Under the pieces are notes generated by a model. It was not told the origin of the DNA, ran no database searches, and saw only the letters and a list, made by a program, of their open reading frames with translations. Below, piece by piece: positions 36,984 to 44,543 of a stretch of DNA of 64,000 bases. Source of the stretch: Comamonadaceae bacterium (GTDB taxonomy: Bacteria > Pseudomonadota > Gammaproteobacteria > Burkholderiales > Burkholderiaceae_C); assembly GCA_027486555.1 (NCBI GenBank), contig JAIXOX010000013.1:1-64000 (forward strand). Reading direction: 5' to 3'. The translations under genes were made by a program, and so were the position numbers. Position 1 is the stretch's first letter. The number at the start of each line of letters is the position of its first letter.

Positions 36984-38303
36984 TCAGTCCTGTTTTTTCC
37001 CCTTGCCTTCGCTCACTTTCTTGCGCAAGAACGAAGGCATGACCGACTCGCTGACGTGGGTCTCATCGCCCTGGTAGGCCATCTCTTCTTTGGACACCAA
37101 GCGCCGTGACATGCGCATCATGGAGTAGCGCACTTCCTTGGCCATCATCTCGCTGTCTTGATCGGCGAGTTGGCGCAATTGTTCAATCTTGGCGTTGAGC
37201 CAAGGGTGATGACCGAAACACTTTTCCAGCACGTCCAAAGCTTGCTGTGTGGCTTGGCGGTCACCGTCTTTGGCCAATTGGCGCAAGTGCTCAGATGCTT
37301 TGGCAAAGGCCAGTTCTTCCAGCCGGGTGTAAGCCGTCTCGTTGCGGGGCAGGGCCTGCAAGGCGGCTTCGTCCAAGACCGGCAGTTGCAGCACTGGCGC
37401 ATGGGTCTGCATCACCTTGCCATCCAGCGCGGTGCCGCTCACGCTGGCGGCCAACAAGTCACGCGTTTGGCCCGCCGTGCCAGGGCTCAGGTGCAGGCGC
37501 ACCGCCACCCAAGCCTCGGCGCCCCAGGCCAGGTCGGTCATGCGCCAGCTGCCATCGGCCAGCTGCTGTGCAGGGCTGATCATCTCCACAATCACGCCAG
37601 CCGCGGGCAACAGCTTGAGCCCGACTTGCCGCAGGACCATGGCCTGCAGCAAAGCCAGCTCTTCGTCAAAACTGTCGTACAGGTCGGCGGCCGTTTCGCC
37701 GTAATAGTTTTGGCCGCCGCCTGCACGGGCCATACCAATCATCAAATCCTCATTAAAACCGCGCCCCAAACCCACGGTGGTGGTGCTCACGCCCCGGCCC
37801 AGCCACTCGCGGCACTGCGCTTCAATGACGGACAAATCGGTCTCGCCGTGATTGGCTTGCCCATCGGACAACAAAATCACCCGCGACACCGTTTGCGCTG
37901 AGCCGCCTTCGAGCTGCTGGGCACCGGCCAGCCAGCCGCCGTGCAGGTTGGTCATGCCGCCTGCTTGAACACCTGCCACTGCCTTGGCCACTGCATCGGC
38001 CGAACGCATGGGCTGCAAAGGCAGCAGCGTGTCTACCTTGTCGTCGTAGACCACCAGCGCCAAAGCATCTTGCGGTGTCAGGTGTCTGGCGATGTGCGTC
38101 ACGCAGCGCAAAGCCTCTTCCAAAGGTTGGCCGTTCATGCTGCCCGAGCGGTCCACCACCAAAGCCAGGCGTTTGGGCAAATGAGTTGCCGCCAAATCAC
38201 CAGGCCGGTCTGGCGCTTGCACCCGCACAAGCACCTCCAGCGCACCGCCCGCAGCAGGCACACCCGCTTGCGGCGGAGAAAAAACAATTGTCGGTTGGGT
38301 CAT
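36984..38303 (-). CDS. VWA domain protein
   Basis: 439 residues from MTQPTIVFSPPQ, preceded by AAGGAG. The VWA domain begins near residue 45 with the MIDAS motif DRSGS (Asp51, Ser53, Ser55), then GGMTNLHGGW and LLSDGQANHG. A beta-rich middle and a helical C-terminus follow, ending SEGKGKKQD. No signal peptide, so probably cytosolic. Function unknown. A decayed relative lies at 27.7 kb. Confidence 0.82.
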   Translation of the reverse strand: MTQPTIVFSPPQAGVPAAGGALEVLVRVQAPDRPGDLAATHLPKRLALVVDRSGSMNGQPLEEALRCVTHIARHLTPQDALALVVYDDKVDTLLPLQPMRSADAVAKAVAGVQAGGMTNLHGGWLAGAQQLEGGSAQTVSRVILLSDGQANHGETDLSVIEAQCREWLGRGVSTTTVGLGRGFNEDLMIGMARAGGGQNYYGETAADLYDSFDEELALLQAMVLRQVGLKLLPAAGVIVEMISPAQQLADGSWRMTDLAWGAEAWVAVRLHLSPGTAGQTRDLLAASVSGTALDGKVMQTHAPVLQLPVLDEAALQALPRNETAYTRLEELAFAKASEHLRQLAKDGDRQATQQALDVLEKCFGHHPWLNAKIEQLRQLADQDSEMMAKEVRYSMMRMSRRLVSKEEMAYQGDETHVSESVMPSFLRKKVSEGKGKKQD

Positions 38304-38424
38304 CACAGGCTCCTTGGGTTGGTCGAGGCCATGATGGTGCGGGGGGCGGGGCTCAAGGTGAGAGCCAGTGGGGCTGTTCAGGTGAACAGTGCTGCCTCTA
38401 GCTTTGTCATTGCATACTTTCACA

Positions 38425-38439
38425 GGGCCGGATCAATAG
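38425..38439. repeat. Short repeat, copy 1 of 3
   Basis: GGGCCGGATCAATAG; the same 15 bases occur at 40582-40596 and 40943-40957. Confidence 0.7.
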
Positions 38440-38494
38440 CGAGGCTCTCTCTTTGGGGTCTTTCAATCTGGTTTGGCTTAAGGGTGAGATTGTC

Positions 38495-38899
38495 TCAAGG
38501 CTGTGCGGCCATGGCAGCCCTGGCTGCATCGACCAAAAAACCGCTACGGCTTTGACGGTGGCGCTTGGCGTATTCATCAATGCGGGCCAACACGATTTGC
38601 GGCACCGTGATGTTGATCTTCTCCGCTGGGCCCAGGTACTTCTCAACCGGCACATCCACAACGGCCCACACCCAGCCAGCAAACTCAGGGTCTTGCTGGT
38701 GCAGGCTGATTGACTTGGTTGGTGTAATATCCTGATCATCTTCAATCACCGTTTCGCACCACATATCAATCGCTTCATGGGCATTGGCCATCGCCTCATC
38801 CAGCGAATCGCCCGCGCTAAAGCACCCAGGCAAGTCCGGCACCACCACACAAAAGCTGTGGTCTGCGTCACCCGGTTTGATGGCAATGATGAATTACAT
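38495..38899 (-). pseudogene. HicB-family antitoxin with stop at codon 2
   Basis: From GTG 38848 the frame reads VVPDLPGCFSAGDSLDEAMA, then a C-terminal part with NITVPQIVLARIDEYAKRH, a ribbon-helix-helix as in long HicB proteins. The expected N-terminus is present upstream (FIIAIKPGDADHSFCV), but its ATG at 38897-38899 is followed directly by TAA. Translation could still begin at one of three GTG codons (38848, 38851, 38854) to give about 117 residues without the first strand. No HicA toxin is visible beside it. Confidence 0.7.
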
Positions 38900-38954
38900 G
38901 GTGGTTATTGCACCCACCGCAAAAAGCTTGCAATGCAACTCAACAGACTTCACT

Positions 38955-39095
38955 CGGTGGTGGGCAGCCGTTTGGTTGACGCAGGCCAATATAGATGCAC
39001 TTTTTCAGGCTACGCCGCAAAACATGACCCAGCATCTGAAAGCGATCAACGCGCTGGGGCATGCCGATGATTCCCACCGTGGTCAGGACAGTTGA
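38955..39095 (+). pseudogene. RhuM-family fragment
   Basis: VWLTQANIDALFQATPQNMT, then QHLKAINAL, closely resembles the start of RhuM/virulence proteins (usually VWLTQAQIAELFQTTPQNIT). The rest of the roughly 330-residue protein is missing and no start lies at the right place. It is a relic. The 38900-39268 gap holds nothing else beyond the repeat at 39162. Confidence 0.6.
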
Positions 39096-39161
39096 CGTCA
39101 AGCAGCCCCTGCTGTCCGCGCAGTCAATGCGGTCTTCGGGACTGGTGACGCGCTGCCACTG

Positions 39162-39192
39162 GGCCCTGGGGCCCAGTTGAGGGCCCAGTCAG
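39162..39192. repeat. GC-rich repeat pair, left copy
   Basis: GGCCCTGGGGCCCAGT (39162-39177), part of a palindrome CTGGGCCC-TG-GGGCCCAG, followed by GGGCCCAGTCAG (39181-39192). Both elements recur in the same order and orientation at 41609-41646. Confidence 0.75.
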
Positions 39193-39268
39193 CCGCCCAG
39201 ATGCAAACCGAGTTCCCTTTTCGTGCCTTGTATCATGGGAGTAATGTTGTTATCAAAGGAGTATTGAC

Positions 39269-39550
39269 ATGCAAGCGATCGAACTCGCCACAACGATTTC
39301 TGCCCAAGGCGGCATTGCGCTGCCAGCCAATTTCAAAGCCCTTTATGGCCGTGATGCACGGATGATTTTGCTCATTGATGACGACGTGGTGCCGCCGCCT
39401 CCGTCCGCCGACCGTCTGCAGCGTCAACAAAATTTGCGTCAGGCTTTGGCTGCTGTGGCGAAGGCCGGAACATTTGCCCACATTGACGATGCGGGTGTCT
39501 GGCAACGCGAGGTTCGCGCTGAGCGCTCCCAGCCTGGCCGTGGGGATTGA
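39269..39550 (+). CDS. Putative antitoxin of a VapBC-type pair
   Basis: 93 residues. The N-terminus (ATTISAQGGIALPANFKALY) resembles the AbrB/MazE-like swapped hairpin DNA-binding fold; the C-terminal half (DRLQRQQNLRQALAAVAKAG) is helical, as expected for toxin binding. AAAGGAG precedes the ATG. It ends five bases before the PIN toxin start. Assignment rests mostly on context. Confidence 0.65.
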   Translation: MQAIELATTISAQGGIALPANFKALYGRDARMILLIDDDVVPPPPSADRLQRQQNLRQALAAVAKAGTFAHIDDAGVWQREVRAERSQPGRGD

Positions 39551-39555
39551 TAACC

Positions 39556-39930
39556 ATGTGGCTTGCCGACAGCAACATCCTGATTCGCGCTGCATCCGCG
39601 CCTGACCATCCGTTGCAAGAGTGGCTTCAGAACCAGCTGCCTGCCATCTCCATCGTCACACGCATAGAGGTACTTGGTTTTCATCGTTTGCGCCCAGATG
39701 AAGACATGTTGCTGCGAGTGCTGATGTCCGCCTTTGACGAATATCCCATCAGATCACAAACTGCCGGGCTGGCCATTGATCTGCGACGTCAGCGAAACAT
39801 GTCACTGGGCGACGCATTGATTGCCGCCACTTGTCTTGAGCATGGTTTGAAGCTGGCAACACGTAACGCGAGTGACTTTGACTGGATCGCTGGCTTGACC
39901 GTGGATGCGTTGTCTGACTTTGCAGCGTGA
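39556..39930 (+). CDS. PIN-domain toxin, VapC-like
   Basis: 124 residues from MWLADSNILIRAAS. PIN acidic residues: Asp5, Glu in TRIEVLGF, Asp in SLGDALIAATCLEHGL, and a last acidic residue in NASDFDWI. VapC toxins are RNases, often cutting tRNA or rRNA. The gene directly follows the antitoxin gene; an in-frame TTG at 39547 would overlap it. Confidence 0.82.
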   Translation: MWLADSNILIRAASAPDHPLQEWLQNQLPAISIVTRIEVLGFHRLRPDEDMLLRVLMSAFDEYPIRSQTAGLAIDLRRQRNMSLGDALIAATCLEHGLKLATRNASDFDWIAGLTVDALSDFAA

Positions 39931-40468
39931 AGTGCGAGCGCATGCAAGCAAAATATATGTTGAGTTCAAAGTATGTGCGGAAGTGAATCGATAACGTCTA
40001 TGGGCGTTGCCCTTTTTGACACGGTTCCTCCAGACCTGATGGGGTTTGGCTTGGGCTCTTCGTTCAATGCCCGTTACATGGTGCAGCCAAGCGCACGGGT
40101 TTGTCGCGTCACACGGTACGAAGCTGACCGAGAGCTCAACTTGTAAGGCTGACTTACAAATTCGCCGATTTTTCAGCGTCAGCAAAAGTCATTGCGCTGC
40201 AAAGTGAATTTGCGACAGTTTGTTGATTTGCGGATAGAAAAGCGATAAACCAAGCCATGCTTGACCGATTAAGAGGCAAATCACGACATGGTATGAGGCA
40301 TGAGGTGACCGCGCAGCACACCTGAGCAAATTCGGTGTGATAAATCTGGTCAAAAGCGTTTTGGCAATGGCATAAGTGAGCAAGTCGGTGAGCAAGATTT
40401 GTGTGTTTCGAAATGCTTTGTCTGTCCTCCCGCCCCTGTTTCTACTGTCGTCCCTCCCTCGTTTCTTC

Positions 40469-40557
40469 TGTCATCCCGGCCTTGAGCCGGGATCCATTGC
40501 ATGCTGCCGGTCGTTACAAAGGGCTGAGGTGCGTACTGGATCCCGGGATGACAAGTG
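40469..40557. repeat. Inverted pair of palindromic repeats
   Basis: TGTCATCCCGGCCTTGAGCC (continuing GGGATCCA) near 40469-40497, and the facing partial copy TGGATCCCGGGATGACA near 40540-40556. Same family as 3522-3613. Confidence 0.7.
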
Positions 40558-40581
40558 TTTGATGAATGTTTCAACTTCATC

Positions 40582-40596
40582 GGGCCGGATCAATAG
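40582..40596. repeat. Short repeat, copy 2 of 3
   Basis: GGGCCGGATCAATAG, 99 bases before the start at 40695. Confidence 0.7.
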
Positions 40597-40694
40597 CCGA
40601 CGGGTTCAGTCAAACGAAGCAGCTTTTGCCAAGCTCACCCCATGAGCCTTGGGCCACTCATGATGCCAGCCGTCACACATCATCGAATAACGCC

Positions 40695-40922
40695 ATGAAC
40701 CCCAACAGCTTCAACGTGCCAGCCCAACCCATGGTCAATCCCCTGGACGCATGGCACCGCACATTGGCCGAGCAAAGCAACAACCTGTTTGCGCAAACAT
40801 TGAACCGCCAACTGGTGGACTTTGACCCGATGCATTACTTCGCGCTGCTGCCCCAAATCCAGCCGCCAGCAGGGCGCGTGTTCGATTGGTTGTATGTGGG
40901 CAACAAAAAAGCCATCCCTTGA
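40695..40922 (+). CDS. Small hypothetical protein
   Basis: 75 residues from MNPNSFNVPAQPMVNPLDAW, polar with several aromatic residues (DFDPMHYFALLPQIQPPAGR). No family recognised and no clear Shine-Dalgarno sequence. It is flanked on both sides by copies of the GGGCCGGATCAATAG repeat. Confidence 0.4.
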   Translation: MNPNSFNVPAQPMVNPLDAWHRTLAEQSNNLFAQTLNRQLVDFDPMHYFALLPQIQPPAGRVFDWLYVGNKKAIP

Positions 40923-40942
40923 AGGCTGTTCAAGACTTCAAA

Positions 40943-40957
40943 GGGCCGGATCAATAG
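40943..40957. repeat. Short repeat, copy 3 of 3
   Basis: GGGCCGGATCAATAG, 20 bases after the 40695 gene. About 55 bases further on, CCCATGAGCCT resembles CCCATGAGCCT downstream of copy 2, so the repeat unit may be longer and diverged. Confidence 0.65.
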
Positions 40958-41062
40958 GACGAGTGCCGAGGAGCCCAATCTCACCGATTGGCCAATTCTC
41001 TGCTGGGCTCATCCCATGAGCCTGTCATCCCCAAAAATCTGCGTTTTCGCAGGAGAGAACCC

Positions 41063-41605
41063 ATGAAGATCGAAGTCATTGTTGGCAACATCGTCAAGCA
41101 GCACGACATGGAGGCGGTGGTCAACAGCGCCAATGCCAATTTGCGCCTGGGCTCGGGGGTGGCCGGGGCCATTCACACGGCCGCTGGCCCTGCGCTGGAG
41201 GCGCATTGCAAACCCCATGCGCCCTTGGCCTATGGTGCTTTTTTGGTCACACCGGGTTACCAGTTGCCCAATTTGTGGGTGGTCCATGTGCGGGCGGCTT
41301 CTTACGAGACGCACAAAGAAGCGCCGACCCTTTTGGCGCAGGCCTTGATGGCTGCGCTGCAGGCGGCTCACCAAAACGACATCCGTACCCTGGCCATGCC
41401 CGCCATTGGCACCGGGGTGTTTGCGTTTCCCCCTCTGTTGGCAGCGCAAATCACGGCCAAGCTGCTGGCGCGTGCGGCGGTTTTGGCACCTCACTTGCAG
41501 CATGTGCGGTTGTGCGTGGTCAGCGAGTTTTTGCGTGATCAGTACGCGGGTGCTTTGGCGGCAGCGGGCGTGCCGGTGTTCCAGCCCGAGGTGGCGCAGA
41601 GCTGA
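41063..41605 (+). CDS. Macrodomain protein (ADP-ribose binding)
   Basis: 180 residues from MKIEVIVGNIVKQHDMEAVV, with AGGAG upstream. NSANANLRLGSGVAGAIHTA holds the loop that binds ADP-ribose, and AMPAIGTGVFAFPP is the second phosphate-contact loop. Macrodomains of this kind remove or bind ADP-ribose. No ADP-ribosyltransferase (such as DarT) is next to it, so the partner is unknown. Confidence 0.88.
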   Translation: MKIEVIVGNIVKQHDMEAVVNSANANLRLGSGVAGAIHTAAGPALEAHCKPHAPLAYGAFLVTPGYQLPNLWVVHVRAASYETHKEAPTLLAQALMAALQAAHQNDIRTLAMPAIGTGVFAFPPLLAAQITAKLLARAAVLAPHLQHVRLCVVSEFLRDQYAGALAAAGVPVFQPEVAQS

Positions 41606-41608
41606 CTC

Positions 41609-41646
41609 GGCCCTGGGGCCCAGTCAGCTTGCCTGGGCCCAGTCAG
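41609..41646. repeat. GC-rich repeat pair, right copy
   Basis: GGCCCTGGGGCCCAGT (41609-41624) and GGGCCCAGTCAG (41635-41646), the same two elements as at 39162-39192. Confidence 0.75.
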
Positions 41647-41666
41647 GGCGGTCCTGAGCGCAGGCT

Positions 41667-42500
41667 TCACAGGCTTGCTGCCTTCTTTCTGGTTTTCCGG
41701 TGTGATGTGCTTTGCCGACTTTGGCGCAAAGTCGGCAAGCCAACCCCCGCCGCATCAAACCCTCCGTCTACAGCGATGGTTTGGCCATTGATGTAACTGG
41801 CCTCACGGCTGCACAGAAAGGCCACGGCGTTGGCGATTTCTTCTGTGCTGCCGTAGCGGTTCATGGGGATGGTGTCGTGGTAGTCCTTGATGATGGCTTT
41901 GCTGTGAACCAACTTGGCCATTTCGGTGGCCACAGGACCCGGCGCGACACAGTTCACGCGAATGCCCACATCCCCCAATTCTGCGGCTTGTTGTTTGGTC
42001 AGGTGGATGATGGCCGCTTTGCTGGTGCCGTAGGCCACCCGCAAGGTGCTGGCTCGCAAGCCCGAGATCGATGCGATGTTCACGATGCTGCCGCCCCCGT
42101 TTTTGAGCATGAGCTTGGCACACGCCTGTGTGCACCAAAAGGCACCGTCCAAATTGGTGTCCATGATGGACCGCCAATCTTGCCAAGTCACTTCCAGTAT
42201 TGGTTTGAAAATGGCGACACCCGCGTTGTTGACGAGTGAATCGATGCGGCCGAATTTTTTCTCGATGCGATCGATGGACCGCGTCACCTGCACGGGCTTG
42301 GACACATCACAGGCAATCGCGAGGAAATCGGGGCTGTTGAATTGGGCTTCGGTTTTGGTCAGCGTTGGCTTGTCTATGTCCAGAGCCGCCACCCGGTAGC
42401 CGCGCTTGAGGAAGGTGTTGCAAATTTCCAAGCCAATGCCGCGAGCGCCACCGGTCACCACAACAACGGGGCTGGAATTTTGGGGTGTTTTCATGTTCAT
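41667..42500 (-). CDS. Short-chain dehydrogenase/reductase
   Basis: 277 residues from MNMKTPQNSSPVVVVTGGAR (a second ATG lies two codons later). TGGARGIG, NNAG, NIASISGL and YGTSK are intact. The core resembles the SDR at 48834 (both have IPM-RYG and VDGGF near the end), but this one has an extra basic tail (HRKTRKKAASL). It is downstream of the CitE-like gene in the leftward arm of the LysR locus. Confidence 0.88.
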   Translation of the reverse strand: MNMKTPQNSSPVVVVTGGARGIGLEICNTFLKRGYRVAALDIDKPTLTKTEAQFNSPDFLAIACDVSKPVQVTRSIDRIEKKFGRIDSLVNNAGVAIFKPILEVTWQDWRSIMDTNLDGAFWCTQACAKLMLKNGGGSIVNIASISGLRASTLRVAYGTSKAAIIHLTKQQAAELGDVGIRVNCVAPGPVATEMAKLVHSKAIIKDYHDTIPMNRYGSTEEIANAVAFLCSREASYINGQTIAVDGGFDAAGVGLPTLRQSRQSTSHRKTRKKAASL

Positions 42501-42562
42501 GATCGATTGGATTTTTTTAAAAAAGCTTGAAGAACAAGCCACGCGCGATGGCCAAGTGGGTA

Positions 42563-43447
42563 TCAAGCGGCCAGTCGCCTGGCCCGCTCCAAGGTGCGCA
42601 AGGCGTTCCGGTAGGTGGGGACTTCCACCCAAAGCCCATCGACCAGTGCCCGGTCCTCACCCCGTGCGCGTGCGGCCTCAAAAGCCGTGACCATGGCGCT
42701 GGCGCGGCGCACATCTTCGTCGCTGGGTGTCAAAGCGGCATTGATGGACTGGGCGTGGTCTGGGCGCACCAAGGACTTGCTGCGGTAGCCCAAGCGCCTG
42801 CTGTAGTGCGCCTCGTTGAAGGCCCCTTCGGCATCGCTAAAGGTGTAGGGGGCATCGATGGGCTCTATTTTTGCCGCGCGGCACTCCAAAATAAAGCGCC
42901 GCCTGGCGTAGTCCAGCTCATTGGCATCGGCTTGGCGCTCGGCACACAGGTCGGAGGCGAGGTCTTCTGCCCCCAGCAATGCGCAGCGGATTCTGGCGCT
43001 TCCGGTGACGATGCTGCGCACGTCCACCACGCCCAGCGCTGTTTCACAAACCGGCATGATTTCCGTTGAGCCCAGCGCGATGCCCAGGGTGTTTTCCATG
43101 GCGGTGATGGCCTCGTCCAAGGCCCTCATCTGCGCAGCGCTTGCGGCCATCGGGTAGGCGACAACGTGGGGGCGGCCAGCCATGGCGGCTTGCAGATCAA
43201 TCAGCCCATCAGTGGCCAGGTCGTTGATGCGTACCACCGCCACTTTGCCCGCTGTGCGCCAGTGGGCCAACAGGGCGGAGATGTTTTCTCGGGCCTGAGG
43301 GCGGCGCTGCGGTGGGGTGAAGTCTTCAAGGTCCGCGATCAGCGCGTCTGCGGGGCAAGCCAGCATGGCCTCGTGTGCTGCAGCGTCTGCACCGGGTCCA
43401 AACAGCCAGGTGCGTCGTAGTTCAGGATCCATGGGGGTCATAGTCAT
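42563..43447 (-). CDS. HpcH/HpaI aldolase / CitE-like lyase
   Basis: 294 residues of the TIM-barrel CitE group: RRTWLFGPGADAAAHEAMLA, then DALIADLEDFTPP with metal-ligand acidic residues, VCETALGVV and LGAEDLASDLCAE. CitE-like proteins cleave or form C-C bonds in CoA esters such as malyl- or citramalyl-CoA. The substrate here is unknown; glyoxylate or acetyl-CoA chemistry is an inference. It lies 36 bases from the lysR stop on the same strand. Confidence 0.85.
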   Translation of the reverse strand: MTMTPMDPELRRTWLFGPGADAAAHEAMLACPADALIADLEDFTPPQRRPQARENISALLAHWRTAGKVAVVRINDLATDGLIDLQAAMAGRPHVVAYPMAASAAQMRALDEAITAMENTLGIALGSTEIMPVCETALGVVDVRSIVTGSARIRCALLGAEDLASDLCAERQADANELDYARRRFILECRAAKIEPIDAPYTFSDAEGAFNEAHYSRRLGYRSKSLVRPDHAQSINAALTPSDEDVRRASAMVTAFEAARARGEDRALVDGLWVEVPTYRNALRTLERARRLAA

Positions 43448-43483
43448 CTTGATGAGTTTGTGAGGTTCAAATTGACGTGGGCA

Positions 43484-44431
43484 TCAACTGCCCTGGGACA
43501 GGCTGCGTTGCAGGAAATCGATCAGGGCCTGATTGCGAGAGATTTTTTTTCGCTCGGGTGGGCACAGTGCAGCGATGTGGGTGCCAAACTTGGTTTTCGG
43601 GGTCCAGGGGGACAGCACTTTGACCAAGCTGCCTTGTTCGATGGCCGGGACGCACAGGTAGTCGGGCAACAGAGCGATGCCCATGCCAGCCAAGGCCGCT
43701 TCCAGCACGGCTTCTGGGTTGTCCACGCGGTACCGCCCACTCACTTTGACTTCCATATGGCGGGGCTCGCTCGGGTTGGTGGCCTGGTTGTGCTGCAAGG
43801 TCCAGTGGTCATCGGTGCTGTCGCGACGGTAATAAACACACGCGTGACCGTTCAGCTCGACAGGTTCAGAGGGCAGGCCGTGTTGGGCGATGTAAGCGGG
43901 AGATGCGGTCAAAAACCATTTGATTTCGGTCAGGGGTGTGCCGTGTCGCTCGTGCTGCGAGTGGCTGGACCAACGCAAGGCGACGTCGATGCGCTCGGTG
44001 GCCATGTCCATCATGCGGTCGGTCAACATGAGGTCAATCTCCAGGCTGGGGTGCATCTTGAGAAACTCGGGCAGGTGCTTGGCCAAAACCTGTTGCCCCC
44101 AGGACACCGGAGCGGTCAAGCGCAAATTGCCGCTCAGCTCGGTTCGAAGAGAGCGCACCCGTTCCATCCCATCGGACACTTCGGCCAGCGCCCTTTTTGC
44201 ATAGTCCACATAGGTTTCTCCAGCGGGCGTCAACGCGACCTTGCGGGTGCTTCTGCTGAACAGCGTGGTTTCCAGTCGCTCTTCCAGTTGTGCGATGCGC
44301 TTGCTGATCAGGCTTTTGGCCACGTCCAAAGAAACGGCGGCCTGACTGACGCTGCGGCATTCCGCCACCTTCAGAAAGGCGGCCAGCATGTCGGTGGAGA
44401 TGGGGCGTAACTGCCGTTCGGATGTGCTCAT
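43484..44431 (-). CDS. LysR-family transcriptional regulator
   Basis: 315 residues. N-terminal winged helix (MLAAFLKVAECRSVSQAAVS, LDVAKSLISKRIAQLEE) and a C-terminal effector domain. It sits between two divergent catabolic arms with an inverted repeat in the 112-base promoter gap, which is the classic LysR layout, so it very likely controls the GST-to-hydrolase operon. Confidence 0.93.
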   Translation of the reverse strand: MSTSERQLRPISTDMLAAFLKVAECRSVSQAAVSLDVAKSLISKRIAQLEERLETTLFSRSTRKVALTPAGETYVDYAKRALAEVSDGMERVRSLRTELSGNLRLTAPVSWGQQVLAKHLPEFLKMHPSLEIDLMLTDRMMDMATERIDVALRWSSHSQHERHGTPLTEIKWFLTASPAYIAQHGLPSEPVELNGHACVYYRRDSTDDHWTLQHNQATNPSEPRHMEVKVSGRYRVDNPEAVLEAALAGMGIALLPDYLCVPAIEQGSLVKVLSPWTPKTKFGTHIAALCPPERKKISRNQALIDFLQRSLSQGS

Positions 44432-44520
44432 TGTTCGTGATTCATAAACAATCGATTTGCATTACAGCAGTTGTTTTGACGCGGGTCAATTTTTAAACTG
44501 GCATCGCGATTGTTCATGAA
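44430..44520. promoter_or_regulatory. LysR operator candidates
   Basis: ATTGTTCGTGA (44430-44440) with TTCATAAACAATCG (44441-44454) makes a near-palindrome overlapping the lysR start. CGATTGTTCATGAA (44507-44520) is an inverted copy of the second element with one mismatch, just before the GST gene. Confidence 0.6.
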
Positions 44521-44543
44521 ACCATACAAACCACGGAGACAAC

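Larger units (their letters stand above)
39931..40694. other. Gene-poor accessory stretch with repeats
   Basis: 764 bases. I support no gene here. It holds one inverted pair of palindromic repeats (40469-40557) and one copy of the GGGCCGGATCAATAG repeat (40582-40596). A 57-codon open frame at 39973-40146 has no recognisable features. Confidence 0.6.

Noticed and set aside
39973..40146. 57-codon + strand frame after vapC, and a long - strand frame across it
   Set aside because: Both strands are open, there is no Shine-Dalgarno sequence and no recognisable domain; I judged it non-coding.
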